Of a DNA stretch of 64,000 bases, positions 26,887 through 35,228 are shown in pieces. Positions within the stretch are counted from its first letter, which is position 1. Every line of letters begins with the position of its first letter. The stretch covers positions 23,976-87,975 of the forward strand of contig DATHBT010000004.1 of the NCBI GenBank assembly GCA_035295985.1, in the 5' to 3' direction. Made by a program: the position numbers and the translations under genes. The notes beneath the pieces were generated by a model that worked only from the letters and a program-made list of their open reading frames with translations, searched no databases and had not been told where the DNA came from. The DNA comes from JAIVGV01 sp035295985. GTDB lineage: Bacteria > Acidobacteriota > Blastocatellia > Pyrinomonadales > Pyrinomonadaceae.

Positions 26887-27983
26887 CAGACATAGCGGCG
26901 CCGACCGCCGACGCCACGAAGCCCGGGATGGAATCCGCGCTGCGCGCGATGGGCGCGTGCCTGGCGCGCGGCAACCCCGTCTACCTCCCGTCGAAGTTCT
27001 GGGACATCCAGAACGAGATAAACTTCAAACAGCTTGAGGACGAGGGCGTCGAGAACATCAAGCAGACGGTCGCGCTCAACTACTTCACCTTCGTCGGCCG
27101 CCAGCACTCGCAGTCCAAGTACCTCTTCGAGCACACGAGCCGCCTGTCGTGGCCCTCCATCCTTTACCGGCTCTGGCAGCACAGGCTGACGGTCAGCATC
27201 GCCTACAGGACGACGGCGCGCGACACCTCCTCGCGCATGACGCCCGAACAGCAGGTCGAGCTGACGGTGTTCACGAAGATGCTGTGGCAGCTGGCGCGGC
27301 AGGTGGACACGCTGAAGCTTCTGGAGCGCATCGAGGAGCCGGAGGTCGGCAACCCCTTCAAAATTTTCCGCGGCGGGCGGCTCATCTCGCAGGACCTGGC
27401 GAACTCCGTCATCGAGTTCTACTCCATCAGGGAGCACTTCAGCCCCGCGCCCGGCGAGCCGGTGCGCGTGGGCGAGTTGGGCGCCGGCTACGGCCGCAAC
27501 GCCTACGTCTTTCTGAAGGCCCTGCCGAACTGCAAGTACGTCGTCGTGGACATCCCGCCCGCGCTCTACGTCTCGCAGCACTACCTGTCGTCGGTCTTCC
27601 CCGGCAAGCGGGTCTTCAAGTTCAGGTGCTTCGAGAGCTTCGCCGAGGTGGAGGACGAGTTCATGGCCTCCGACATCGCCTTCCTCCTCCCGCACCAGGC
27701 CGAGATGCTGCCGGCGAAGTCCTTAGACCTCTTCGTCAACATCTCGTCGCTGCACGAGATGAGGCCGGAACAGATCGGCGCCTACTTCGCGCTGATAGAC
27801 CGCCTGACCCGGGGCTACTTCTACTCGAAGCAGTGGTTCGTGAGCGAGAACCCCCACGACGGCATCCGCATCCGGCACGACGATTACCCCGTCCCGGCGC
27901 ACTGGCGGCAGCTCTACCTGCGGCCGGCGCGCGTGCAGACCGAGTTCTTCGAGGCGATGTACGAGGTGGGCGCGAGCGCCTGA
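26883..27983 (+). CDS. Putative sugar O-methyltransferase
   Basis: 366 residues, in the putative sugar O-methyltransferase family found in glycan clusters. The SAM-binding loop is VGELGAGYGRNAY (around residue 197), followed by an acidic VVDIPP strand and a FVNISSLHEM segment. The N-terminal 150 residues (PSKFWDIQNEINF, LRYLFEHTS-like) are characteristic of the family. It overlaps wzt by four bases. Role by inference: methylation of a chain residue, possibly the terminal one sensed by the Wzt C-terminal domain. Confidence 0.8.
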   Translation: MTDIAAPTADATKPGMESALRAMGACLARGNPVYLPSKFWDIQNEINFKQLEDEGVENIKQTVALNYFTFVGRQHSQSKYLFEHTSRLSWPSILYRLWQHRLTVSIAYRTTARDTSSRMTPEQQVELTVFTKMLWQLARQVDTLKLLERIEEPEVGNPFKIFRGGRLISQDLANSVIEFYSIREHFSPAPGEPVRVGELGAGYGRNAYVFLKALPNCKYVVVDIPPALYVSQHYLSSVFPGKRVFKFRCFESFAEVEDEFMASDIAFLLPHQAEMLPAKSLDLFVNISSLHEMRPEQIGAYFALIDRLTRGYFYSKQWFVSENPHDGIRIRHDDYPVPAHWRQLYLRPARVQTEFFEAMYEVGASA

Positions 27984-27996
27984 AGGGGTGGATGAG

Positions 27997-28767
27997 ATGA
28001 AGGTCGTGATCCTCGCGGGGGGGCTGGGCACGCGGCTCGCGGAAGAGACCGAGATCAAGCCGAAGCCGATGGTCGAGATCGGGGGGCGCCCGATCCTCTG
28101 GCACATCATGCGCCACTACTCGCACTTCGGCTTCGAGGAATTCTTCATCGCGCTCGGCTACCGCGGCGAGGTCATCAAGCGCTACTTCGTGGACTACTGC
28201 GCGCTGAGCGGGAGCATGACGGTCGATCTGCGGCGCGGCAGCGTCGAGTCGCAGGAGAGCGAGTGCGAGGACTGGTACGTGCACCTGAAGAACACGGGGC
28301 AGGAGACGAACACGGGCGGCCGCGTCAAGCGGCTTGAGCCCTGGCTGAAGGACGGCACCTTCCTCCTCACCTACGGCGACGGCGTGTGCGACATCGACCT
28401 CGGGGAGTTGCTCGACTTTCACCGCACGCAGGGACGCCTCGCCACCGTGACGGCCGTCCGGCCCCCGGCGCGCTTCGGCGGCTTGGTCTTCGACGGCGAC
28501 CTGGTGGCCGAGTTCACCGAGAAGCCGCAGGTCGGCGAGGGCTGGATCAACGGCGGGTTCATGGTCTTCGAGCCCGCAGTGTTCGACTACATCAAGGGCG
28601 ACGACACCAACCTCGAAGCCGACGTGCTGGAGCGCTTGGCCGAAGACCGGCAACTGGCGGCTTACCGCCACGAGGGCTTCTGGCAATGCATGGACACCCT
28701 GCGCGACAAGCGCTACCTCGACGCGCTGTGGCGCGACCACCAGGCGCCGTGGAAGGTGTGGGGGTGA
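27997..28767 (+). CDS. rfbF: Glucose-1-phosphate cytidylyltransferase
   Basis: 256 residues from the ATG at 27997 (AAGGGG about 8 bases upstream; a GTG at 27988 adds three). It is a nucleotidyltransferase fold with LAGGLGTRLAEET, KPKPMVEIGG, LTYGDGVCDID and GFWQCMDTLRDK, the RfbF/DdhA signature. It makes CDP-glucose from CTP and glucose-1-phosphate. It starts a five-gene CDP-sugar block: rfbF, rfbG, C-methyltransferase, rfbC-like, SDR. Confidence 0.95.
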   Translation: MKVVILAGGLGTRLAEETEIKPKPMVEIGGRPILWHIMRHYSHFGFEEFFIALGYRGEVIKRYFVDYCALSGSMTVDLRRGSVESQESECEDWYVHLKNTGQETNTGGRVKRLEPWLKDGTFLLTYGDGVCDIDLGELLDFHRTQGRLATVTAVRPPARFGGLVFDGDLVAEFTEKPQVGEGWINGGFMVFEPAVFDYIKGDDTNLEADVLERLAEDRQLAAYRHEGFWQCMDTLRDKRYLDALWRDHQAPWKVWG

Positions 28768-28804
28768 CGCGCGGCGCCGAGGCTTTCTCTAGGCGGAATT
28801 AATA

Positions 28805-29785
28805 ATGGGAAACTTCTGGCTTGACCGCCCTACGTTCGTGACCGGCGCGACGGGCCTCGTCGGCGGGTGGCTCGTGCGCCGCCTCGTCTCGATGGGCGCG
28901 GACGTGGTCTGCCTCGTACGCGACTGGGTGCCGCAGAGCGAGCTGGTGCGGTCGTCGCTGGCCGACCGGATTAAGCTGGTGCGCGGCGACGTGCGCGACC
29001 AGGCCCTGCTCGAACGCGCGCTCGGCGAGTACGAGATAGACACAGTCATCCATCTCGCCGCGCAGACCATCGTCACCATCGCCAACCGCAACCCCGTCTC
29101 GACCTGGGAGACGAACGTGCAGGGGTCTTGGGCCATCCTCGAAGCCTGCCGCCGCACGCCCACCGTCAGGCAGGTCGTGATGGCCTCCTCGGACAAGGCC
29201 TACGGCGACCACGAGTCCCTGCCCTACGACGAGGAGACGCCGCTGCGGGGGCGCCACCCCTACGACGCGAGCAAGTCGTGCTCGGACATCATCTCGCAGG
29301 CCTACGCCGCCAGTTACGGGCTGCCCGTCGCCATCACGCGCTGCGGCAACTTCTACGGCGGCGGCGACCTCAACTGGAACCGCATCGTGCCGGGGACGAT
29401 CCGCTCCGTGCTGCGCGGGCAGCGGCCCGTGATCCGCTCGGACGGGAAATCCGTCCGCGACTACTTCTACGTCGAGGACGGCGCCGCCGTCTACACGCTG
29501 CTGGCCGAGAGGCTGGCGGAGGACCCCGGGCTCGGGGGCCGCGCGTTCAACTTCTCGAACGAGTTGCAGATCACCGTCCTCGAGATGGCCGAGAAGGTCC
29601 TCTCGCTGATGGGGTCCGACCTCCGGCCCGACGTGCGCAACGAGGCGACCAACGAGATCCGCCACCAGTACCTGAGCGCCGCCCGCGCCCGCGAGGAGTT
29701 GGACTGGCGGCCGCTGTTCACCCTGGACGAGGGCCTGCGGAGGACCATCGACTGGTACAAATCCTTCATGGGAATGCCCTCATGA
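28805..29785 (+). CDS. rfbG: CDP-glucose 4,6-dehydratase-like SDR
   Basis: 326 residues. The Rossmann loop [10 protein letters not shown], the SSDKAYG strand (characteristic of RfbG) and YDASK (YxxxK) are present, with [19 protein letters not shown], a segment seen in CDP-glucose 4,6-dehydratases. Placement right after rfbF supports CDP-glucose as substrate, giving CDP-4-keto-6-deoxyglucose. The length is somewhat shorter than usual (about 355). The stop overlaps the next ATG (29782-29785). Confidence 0.88.
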   Translation: MGNFWLDRPTFVTGATGLVGGWLVRRLVSMGADVVCLVRDWVPQSELVRSSLADRIKLVRGDVRDQALLERALGEYEIDTVIHLAAQTIVTIANRNPVSTWETNVQGSWAILEACRRTPTVRQVVMASSDKAYGDHESLPYDEETPLRGRHPYDASKSCSDIISQAYAASYGLPVAITRCGNFYGGGDLNWNRIVPGTIRSVLRGQRPVIRSDGKSVRDYFYVEDGAAVYTLLAERLAEDPGLGGRAFNFSNELQITVLEMAEKVLSLMGSDLRPDVRNEATNEIRHQYLSAARAREELDWRPLFTLDEGLRRTIDWYKSFMGMPS

Positions 29786-31041
29786 GTGAAGTCGGAAATG
29801 CCGCGCCCGCCTGCCGCTCGTGCGGCGCGGGGGGCCTCGAGGTGGTCCTGTCACTCGGCCGGACGCCGCTCGCTAACTCGCTTCTGACGGCGGAACAGCT
29901 CGCGGAGCCCGAAGAGGCCTACCCGCTCGACCTGGCGTTCTGCGGGCGCTGCTCGCTGGTGCAGATCACTGAGACGGTGCCGCCGGAAAAGCTGTTCCGC
30001 GAGTACTTCTACCTCTCCTCGTTCTCCGACACCATGCTCCGCCACGCCGAGCAGACCGTCGCGCAGCTCGTCGCCTCCCGCGGCCTCGGCCCCGAAAGCC
30101 TCGTCGTCGAGGTCGCCAGCAACGACGGCTACCTGCTGCAGTATTACCGGCGCAGGGGCATCCCCGTGCTGGGCGTCGAGCCCGCCGCCAACATCGCGCG
30201 CGTCGCCCGCGAGGAACGCGGCATCCCCACCCTCTGCGAGTTCTTCGGCGAGGAACTGGCCGGGCGGCTGAGCCGGGAGGGCGTGCGCGCCGACGTCATT
30301 CACGCGAACAACGTGCTGGCGCACGTCGCCGACCTCAACGGGGTGGTGCGCGGCCTCGCGGCGCTGCTCAAGCCCGAGGGCGTGGCCGTCATCGAGGTGC
30401 CTTACGTGAAGGAGATGGTCGACCACTGCGAGTTCGACACCATCTACCACGAGCACCTCTGCTACTTCTCGCTGACGGCTCTCGACTCGCTGTTCCGGCG
30501 GCACGGGCTGGCCGTCCGGGACGTGGAGCGGCTGCCCATCCACGGCGGGACGCTGCGCGTCTTCGCCGGCCGTGAAGGGGTCGCCGGTTCGTCGGACGAA
30601 GGCGGCGCGGCGCGCGTGCGCGAGATGCTCCGGGAGGAGGAAGGGTGGGGCGTCGGCTCCGCGGACTTCTACCGCCGGTTCGGGGCCGAGGTGCAGCGCC
30701 TGCGGCGGGAGCTGCTCGAACTCCTCGCCGGGCTGAAGTCGCAGGGCAAGCGCATCGCCGTCTACGGGGCCTCGGCCAAGGGCAGCACGCTCCTGAACTA
30801 CTTCGGCATCGGGGCCGAGACGCTCGACTTCGTCGTCGACCGCAGCACGGTCAAGCAGGGCTACTACACGCCGGGCACGCACCTGCCCATCTCGGAGCCG
30901 GGGCGGCTGCTGGCGGAAATGCCCGATTACGTCCTGCTGCTGACCTGGAACTTCGCCGACGAGATTCTGGAGCAGCAGGCCGAGTACCGCCGCCGCGGCG
31001 GGCGCTTCATCGTCCCCATCCCCGAACTGAAAGTCGTCTGA
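29782..31041 (+). CDS. NDP-sugar C-methyltransferase
   Basis: 419 residues from the ATG at 29782. An N-terminal zinc-type region has CRSCG and CGRCSLVQ (Methyltransf_13), then a SAM-binding segment [15 protein letters not shown], the conserved ANNVLAHV, and the EHLCYFSL motif whose Glu-His pair is typical of sugar C-3 methyltransferases such as TylCIII. A C-terminal Methyltransf_14 domain ([13 protein letters not shown]) completes the three-part architecture. It methylates a ring carbon next to the keto group of an NDP-4-keto-6-deoxy sugar. In this place the substrate should be the CDP-4-keto-6-deoxyglucose made by rfbF-rfbG. Confident on family, less so on substrate. Confidence 0.9.
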   Translation: MSEVGNAAPACRSCGAGGLEVVLSLGRTPLANSLLTAEQLAEPEEAYPLDLAFCGRCSLVQITETVPPEKLFREYFYLSSFSDTMLRHAEQTVAQLVASRGLGPESLVVEVASNDGYLLQYYRRRGIPVLGVEPAANIARVAREERGIPTLCEFFGEELAGRLSREGVRADVIHANNVLAHVADLNGVVRGLAALLKPEGVAVIEVPYVKEMVDHCEFDTIYHEHLCYFSLTALDSLFRRHGLAVRDVERLPIHGGTLRVFAGREGVAGSSDEGGAARVREMLREEEGWGVGSADFYRRFGAEVQRLRRELLELLAGLKSQGKRIAVYGASAKGSTLLNYFGIGAETLDFVVDRSTVKQGYYTPGTHLPISEPGRLLAEMPDYVLLLTWNFADEILEQQAEYRRRGGRFIVPIPELKVV

Positions 31042-31086
31042 CGCCTAACGGCGTCGCTCTCAACAACCCATCGGCAAAGGCGCGGC

Positions 31087-31614
31087 GTGATCTTCAGCGA
31101 GACAAAACTCAAGGGGGCTTTCCTCATCGAGCCGGAGCGGCTCGAGGACGAGCGCGGCTTCTTCGCGCGGAGCTGGTCAGGCGAGGAGTTCGGCGCGCGG
31201 GGCTTGAGCGCGCGGCTGGCCGAGTGCAACATCTCGTTCAACCGGAGGAAGGGCACGCTGCGCGGCATGCACTTCCAGGCGCCCCCGCGCGCGCAGACCA
31301 AGCTGGTGCGATGCACGATGGGCGCCGTCTACGACGTTATCGTCGACCTGCGTCCCGGCTCGCTGACTTTCAAGCAGTGGCTGGGGGCGGTCCTGAGCGC
31401 CGACAATCGGCTCATGCTCTACGTCCCGGAAGGTTTCGCGCACGGCTTTCAGACCCTGGAAGACGGCTCGGAAGTTTTCTACCAGATGTCAGATATCTAC
31501 GTCCCGGAGGCGGCGAGGGGGGTGCGCTGGGACGATCCCGCCTTCGGCATCGAGTGGCCGCCGGGCGAGCGAATCATTATCGCCAGGGATCAGGGGTATC
31601 CTGATTATCAGTGA
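31087..31614 (+). CDS. RfbC-like NDP-4-keto-6-deoxyhexose 3,5-epimerase
   Basis: 175 residues from a GTG, a cupin of the RmlC family: LEDERGFFARSW, KGTLRGMHFQAPP with the catalytic His, KLVRCTMGAVYDVIVD and PEGFAHGFQTL. It would epimerise C3 and/or C5 of a 4-keto-6-deoxyhexose. RmlC is the usual annotation (dTDP-rhamnose pathway). However, the gene lies between a C-methyltransferase and an SDR in a CDP-sugar block, so it may act on the CDP-linked branched sugar; the same gene may also serve the rfbB/rfbD pathway at 16-18 kb, which has no rfbC nearby. Confidence 0.88.
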   Translation: MIFSETKLKGAFLIEPERLEDERGFFARSWSGEEFGARGLSARLAECNISFNRRKGTLRGMHFQAPPRAQTKLVRCTMGAVYDVIVDLRPGSLTFKQWLGAVLSADNRLMLYVPEGFAHGFQTLEDGSEVFYQMSDIYVPEAARGVRWDDPAFGIEWPPGERIIIARDQGYPDYQ

Positions 31615-32558
31615 TGGGAAGGGTCCTGCTCACCGGCGCAGGCGGCCTCGTCGGCCGGCATTGCCTCCCGCTGCTCCAGGAGAGTGGTTACGAGGTGCAC
31701 GCGGTTTCGTCGCGGGCGGCGCCGGCGGGCGCGCCGCCCGCCGTGACCTGGCACCTGGTGGACCTGCTCGACGCGTCCCAGACCGCGGGCCTGCTGGCCC
31801 GGGTCAGGCCCACACATCTGCTTCACTTCGCGTGGTACACGGCCCCGGGCCGGTACTGGACTTCGCTGGAAAACTTTCGCTGGGCGCGGGCGAGCCTGCA
31901 CCTGCTCGAAGTTTTCGCCGCGCACGGGGGGGCGCGCTGCGTCGTCGCCGGCTCGTGCGCGGAATACGACTGGCGCTCGGGGGCGCGCTGCTCTGAGGCG
32001 CTGACGCCGCTCGCGCCCGCGACCCCGTACGGGGCGTGCAAGCACGCGCTCCACGTCATGCTCGAGGCGCTGGCCGGGCAGACGGGGCTCAGCGGGGCGT
32101 GGGGCCGCATCTTCTTTCTCTACGGCCCGCACGAACATCCGGGCCGGCTGGTCGCTTCGGTCATCGGCTCACTGCTGCGGGGGGAGCCGGCGCTGTGCTC
32201 GCACGGCCGCCAGGTCCGCGACTTCCTGTACGTGAAGGACGTCGCGTCGGCTTTCGTCTCGCTGGTGGGTTCGGACGTGACCGGGGCGGTCAACATCGCC
32301 TCCGGGCGCCCGCTCACGCTGGAGCGGGTGATCGATAAGATCGCTGGGAAACTCGGGCGGCGGGACCTGGTGCGGCTGGGCGCCGTACCCGCCGCGGCGG
32401 ACGAGCCGCCGGAGTTGACGGCCGATGTCGGGCGTCTGCGCGATGAGGTCGGCTGGTCTCCACGCTACAGCCTGGATGAGGGGCTAGAGGAGACAATCGA
32501 CTGGTGGAAGTCCCGCCTATCCCACGGGCCGGGTGCTGATGACGGCGAATTACCGTAA
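31614..32558 (+). CDS. NAD(P)-dependent epimerase/reductase (SDR), last step of CDP-sugar block
   Basis: 314 residues. TGAGGLVGRHCL is the nucleotide-binding loop; SCAEYDW and YGACK (YxxxK) form the active site; the end (DEGLEETIDWW) is typical of nucleotide-sugar SDRs. It starts one base inside the rfbC-like stop (TGATG), so translation is coupled. As the last of the rfbF-rfbG-C-methyltransferase-epimerase series it is best read as the 4-ketoreductase that finishes the sugar. The exact stereochemistry cannot be told. Confidence 0.82.
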   Translation: MGRVLLTGAGGLVGRHCLPLLQESGYEVHAVSSRAAPAGAPPAVTWHLVDLLDASQTAGLLARVRPTHLLHFAWYTAPGRYWTSLENFRWARASLHLLEVFAAHGGARCVVAGSCAEYDWRSGARCSEALTPLAPATPYGACKHALHVMLEALAGQTGLSGAWGRIFFLYGPHEHPGRLVASVIGSLLRGEPALCSHGRQVRDFLYVKDVASAFVSLVGSDVTGAVNIASGRPLTLERVIDKIAGKLGRRDLVRLGAVPAAADEPPELTADVGRLRDEVGWSPRYSLDEGLEETIDWWKSRLSHGPGADDGELP

Positions 32559-32784
32559 CGCGCGCCCGCACACCGGAACCTTGTGACGGGGGGTGGGGTT
32601 TTGGCGCTCCGGGTTCACACAAGCGGAGTGGTCCCGCCCCTAGGTTCTCGCCTCTTGACCGCTTGTTATGAGGATCCCGCAGGCCATGGCATAATACCGC
32701 CCGTTTTGATGAGTCCGAGCTACTCACGGTGAAAATGTGGCCTCGCCGCGCGGGGCGGTCCAGGGGTTGGTTTGATGTGAGGGT

Positions 32785-33555
32785 ATGAAACTAACGATTG
32801 ATACGACGGAGAGGACTCTCACCGAAGAGCGCGGTGACGAAGTCCGCATCATGGAGCTGTACTCGAAGGAGGCTTTTGAGCTGATTTCCCATGAGTGGGT
32901 GAAGGTGGGCTGGAATCAGAAGTATCCTTACACCTTTAGTTGGATGGGGAGGCCCGTCATTCAACTCCCGGAGGACATGATCAGGGCGCAGGAGGTCATC
33001 TACAGAGTGAGGCCCGACGTTATCGTCGAGACGGGCGTGGCCCACGGCGGCTCTCTGGTCTACTACGCCAGCCTCTGCAAAGCTATGGGGAGGGGGCGTG
33101 TGATCGGCATCGACCTCGAAATCCGCCCGCACAACCGCCAAGCCATCGAGGCGCATGAGATGTTCCCGCTGATCACGCTGGTGGAAGGGAGCTCGGCTGC
33201 GCCGGACGTCGTCCATCATATACACTCTTTGATCGGCGAAGGTGAATCTGTTATGGTGATCTTGGACTCAAATCATACTAAGCAGCACGTCTTGGATGAA
33301 CTGGAGGCTTACCACGACCTTGTTACGCCGGACTCATACATCGTGGCGACCGACGGGTCGATGAGAATCCTCCACGATGTGCCGCGGGGTAAGCCCGAGT
33401 GGGTCGATGACAACCCGGCCGCGGCCGCGGCCGAGTTCGCGCGACGGCACGCCGAGTTCGTCTTGGAGCAGCCGGCCTGGCCTTTTAACGAGAGTGGGCT
33501 GTCCGAGAACGTTACCCACTGGCCCGGCGCTTGGCTGAGGAGGCGCCCGTCGTAA
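32785..33555 (+). CDS. CmcI/cephalosporin hydroxylase-family methyltransferase
   Basis: 256 residues. Rossmann SAM motif VETGVAHGGSLVYYA (about 76-90), acidic VIGIDLEIRPHN, and the ILDSNHTKQHVLDELE segment with the Asp/His typical of CmcI-type enzymes. Despite the family name, members in glycan clusters act as sugar or rhamnosyl O-methyltransferases. There is no antibiotic gene around it; its neighbours are sugar-synthesis and glycosyltransferase genes. A GAGGG site lies 4 bases upstream of the ATG. A 226-base gap from the preceding gene makes a fresh promoter possible. Confidence 0.85.
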   Translation: MKLTIDTTERTLTEERGDEVRIMELYSKEAFELISHEWVKVGWNQKYPYTFSWMGRPVIQLPEDMIRAQEVIYRVRPDVIVETGVAHGGSLVYYASLCKAMGRGRVIGIDLEIRPHNRQAIEAHEMFPLITLVEGSSAAPDVVHHIHSLIGEGESVMVILDSNHTKQHVLDELEAYHDLVTPDSYIVATDGSMRILHDVPRGKPEWVDDNPAAAAAEFARRHAEFVLEQPAWPFNESGLSENVTHWPGAWLRRRPS

Positions 33556-33738
33556 CGGATTCGGTATCAGTGCCGCCCGGCGGCGTCGGATCGGTGTTGT
33601 CGGAGAGTAGGCATAATTTAAGTCCCGCTTTGGCTCTTAAAGAGTTCTCACAGTCCATCCGACACAGACTAATGTATTCGTCAGGGGCGAGCCCGCGCCG
33701 CCGGGGGGTAGGCGGCCCGGCTCCCCGAGGAGGTTGGT

Positions 33739-35079
33739 GTGCCGTTCTTTTCCGTCCTGATGCCCACGAGAAACCGCGCCTCGTTGCTGAAGTCCGCCCT
33801 ACGGACTGCGGTGAACCAGGAGTTCGCGGACTACGAAATAATAGTTTCCGACAACAACTCTCAGGATGAGACTAAGGAGGTCGTCGAGGGCTTCATCCGG
33901 TCGAGCGAACGGGTCAGGTACATCAACCCGGGGCGCGACCTGTCGATGTGCGACAACTTCGAGTTCGTCCTGTCTCACGCCGCCGGGGAATACGTCCTCT
34001 ACCTCAGCGACGACGACGCGCTTGCCGCCAACGCGCTGACGTACATCCACGAGGTGCTGAGCAGGTTTTCGATCAACACCCTGGTCTGGGAGAGGGGCTA
34101 CTATCAGCACGCCGACATCCCGGACGACAGCCTGCGGTGCACCTTCTTCTGCGAGCGTCGCACGGGCAACCTGTACGAGGTGGCGAGCCGCCCGGTGGCC
34201 GACTCCTTCTCCAACTTCGACAGTAAAACCTACGGCATCCTCCCGAAAATGCTCAACTGCGCGGTGTCCAGTTCCGTGCTCCGCGAATGCCGTGAGAAGA
34301 CTCAGTACTTTTTCCTCCCCCCCTTCCCCGACTATTCCGCGGCCTGCCACCTGCTCGGCGCCGGCGACAGCTACCACCTGTTGGACCTGCCCCTCTACAT
34401 CTGCGGGGTGAGCAAAATCAGTAACGCGGGCATACAGTACAACCGCAAGCAGAAGTTCGAGGACTATATCTCCCTGCTCGGCCTGGATCTGCTGGAGGGG
34501 GTGCCCTACCCGATGAGGTACCTGAACCCCTCATACTTCTTGGCGACGTACCGTAAGTTTCAGAAGATTTACCCGGAGACTTTCACCAGCCCGGCCAACA
34601 TGGACGCTTATCTAAAAGCGCTCTTTACGGAGTTGATGTCCTTCGAGGTCTACGAGGACATCTCGGAGGAGATCGGGACCCTGGCCGGCCATATGAGGGA
34701 CTATTACGGGAGCGACGAGACGTTCAACGCGGTGATGAAAGAACACAGGGACTCGAAGACCGCCCCCGGTGCGGGCGCGGGGGGCAGGGAGAATTTGGGC
34801 AGGTCTCTCAGGAAAACCGCCGGGAGAATTATCCGCGGCAACGATCTCCTGCACGGCCTCGCCGTGCGGGCCAAGAGGAGGTTGCGGCCCGCGCCCCCCG
34901 CGGGAGCTCCCAAGACGGACGATTATTCCACCGAGCGACACCTCTCCCGCACTAATATTCAAACCATCTTTGACGCGTCGCAACTCCTCGGCCAGGTTTT
35001 ATCGTCGGAGGCGAGGAGTCCTGCCCACCTGACCCCGATCCCGGTCGAGTCACTTTCGCGTATGGAGGGGTGGGCTTAG
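33739..35079 (+). CDS. Family 2 glycosyltransferase
   Basis: 446 residues from a GTG preceded by GAGGAGG. The GT-A domain begins FSVLMPTRNRASLL; VSDNNSQDET and a metal-binding YLSDDDA (about 94) follow. Residues 130-300 hold aromatic acceptor-binding segments. The C-terminal 110 residues (about 335-446) are basic and low in homology, with no membrane helix. It transfers a sugar from an NDP donor to the growing chain on the cytosolic side. The region between this gene and the CmcI-like gene (33556-33738) shows nothing else. Confidence 0.88.
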   Translation: MPFFSVLMPTRNRASLLKSALRTAVNQEFADYEIIVSDNNSQDETKEVVEGFIRSSERVRYINPGRDLSMCDNFEFVLSHAAGEYVLYLSDDDALAANALTYIHEVLSRFSINTLVWERGYYQHADIPDDSLRCTFFCERRTGNLYEVASRPVADSFSNFDSKTYGILPKMLNCAVSSSVLRECREKTQYFFLPPFPDYSAACHLLGAGDSYHLLDLPLYICGVSKISNAGIQYNRKQKFEDYISLLGLDLLEGVPYPMRYLNPSYFLATYRKFQKIYPETFTSPANMDAYLKALFTELMSFEVYEDISEEIGTLAGHMRDYYGSDETFNAVMKEHRDSKTAPGAGAGGRENLGRSLRKTAGRIIRGNDLLHGLAVRAKRRLRPAPPAGAPKTDDYSTERHLSRTNIQTIFDASQLLGQVLSSEARSPAHLTPIPVESLSRMEGWA

Positions 35080-35228
35080 CCCACGGCCTGCCGGGTCGCA
35101 TGGGCCGCCGTTCGTGCCACGCTCCACGGCGGGGCGGCCGGGTGCCCAAGCATCGCACGGCGTGTAAAATTGTAGCCGCGAAATCTTGGCGCGCCGCCGC
35201 GCGGTAAAGAAAGGAACGGGCTGGAGGG

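Noticed and set aside
32785..33555. Cephalosporin hydroxylase as a sign of an antibiotic cluster
   Set aside because: The family name is historical; the surrounding genes are sugar and glycosyltransferase genes, with no beta-lactam synthesis genes.
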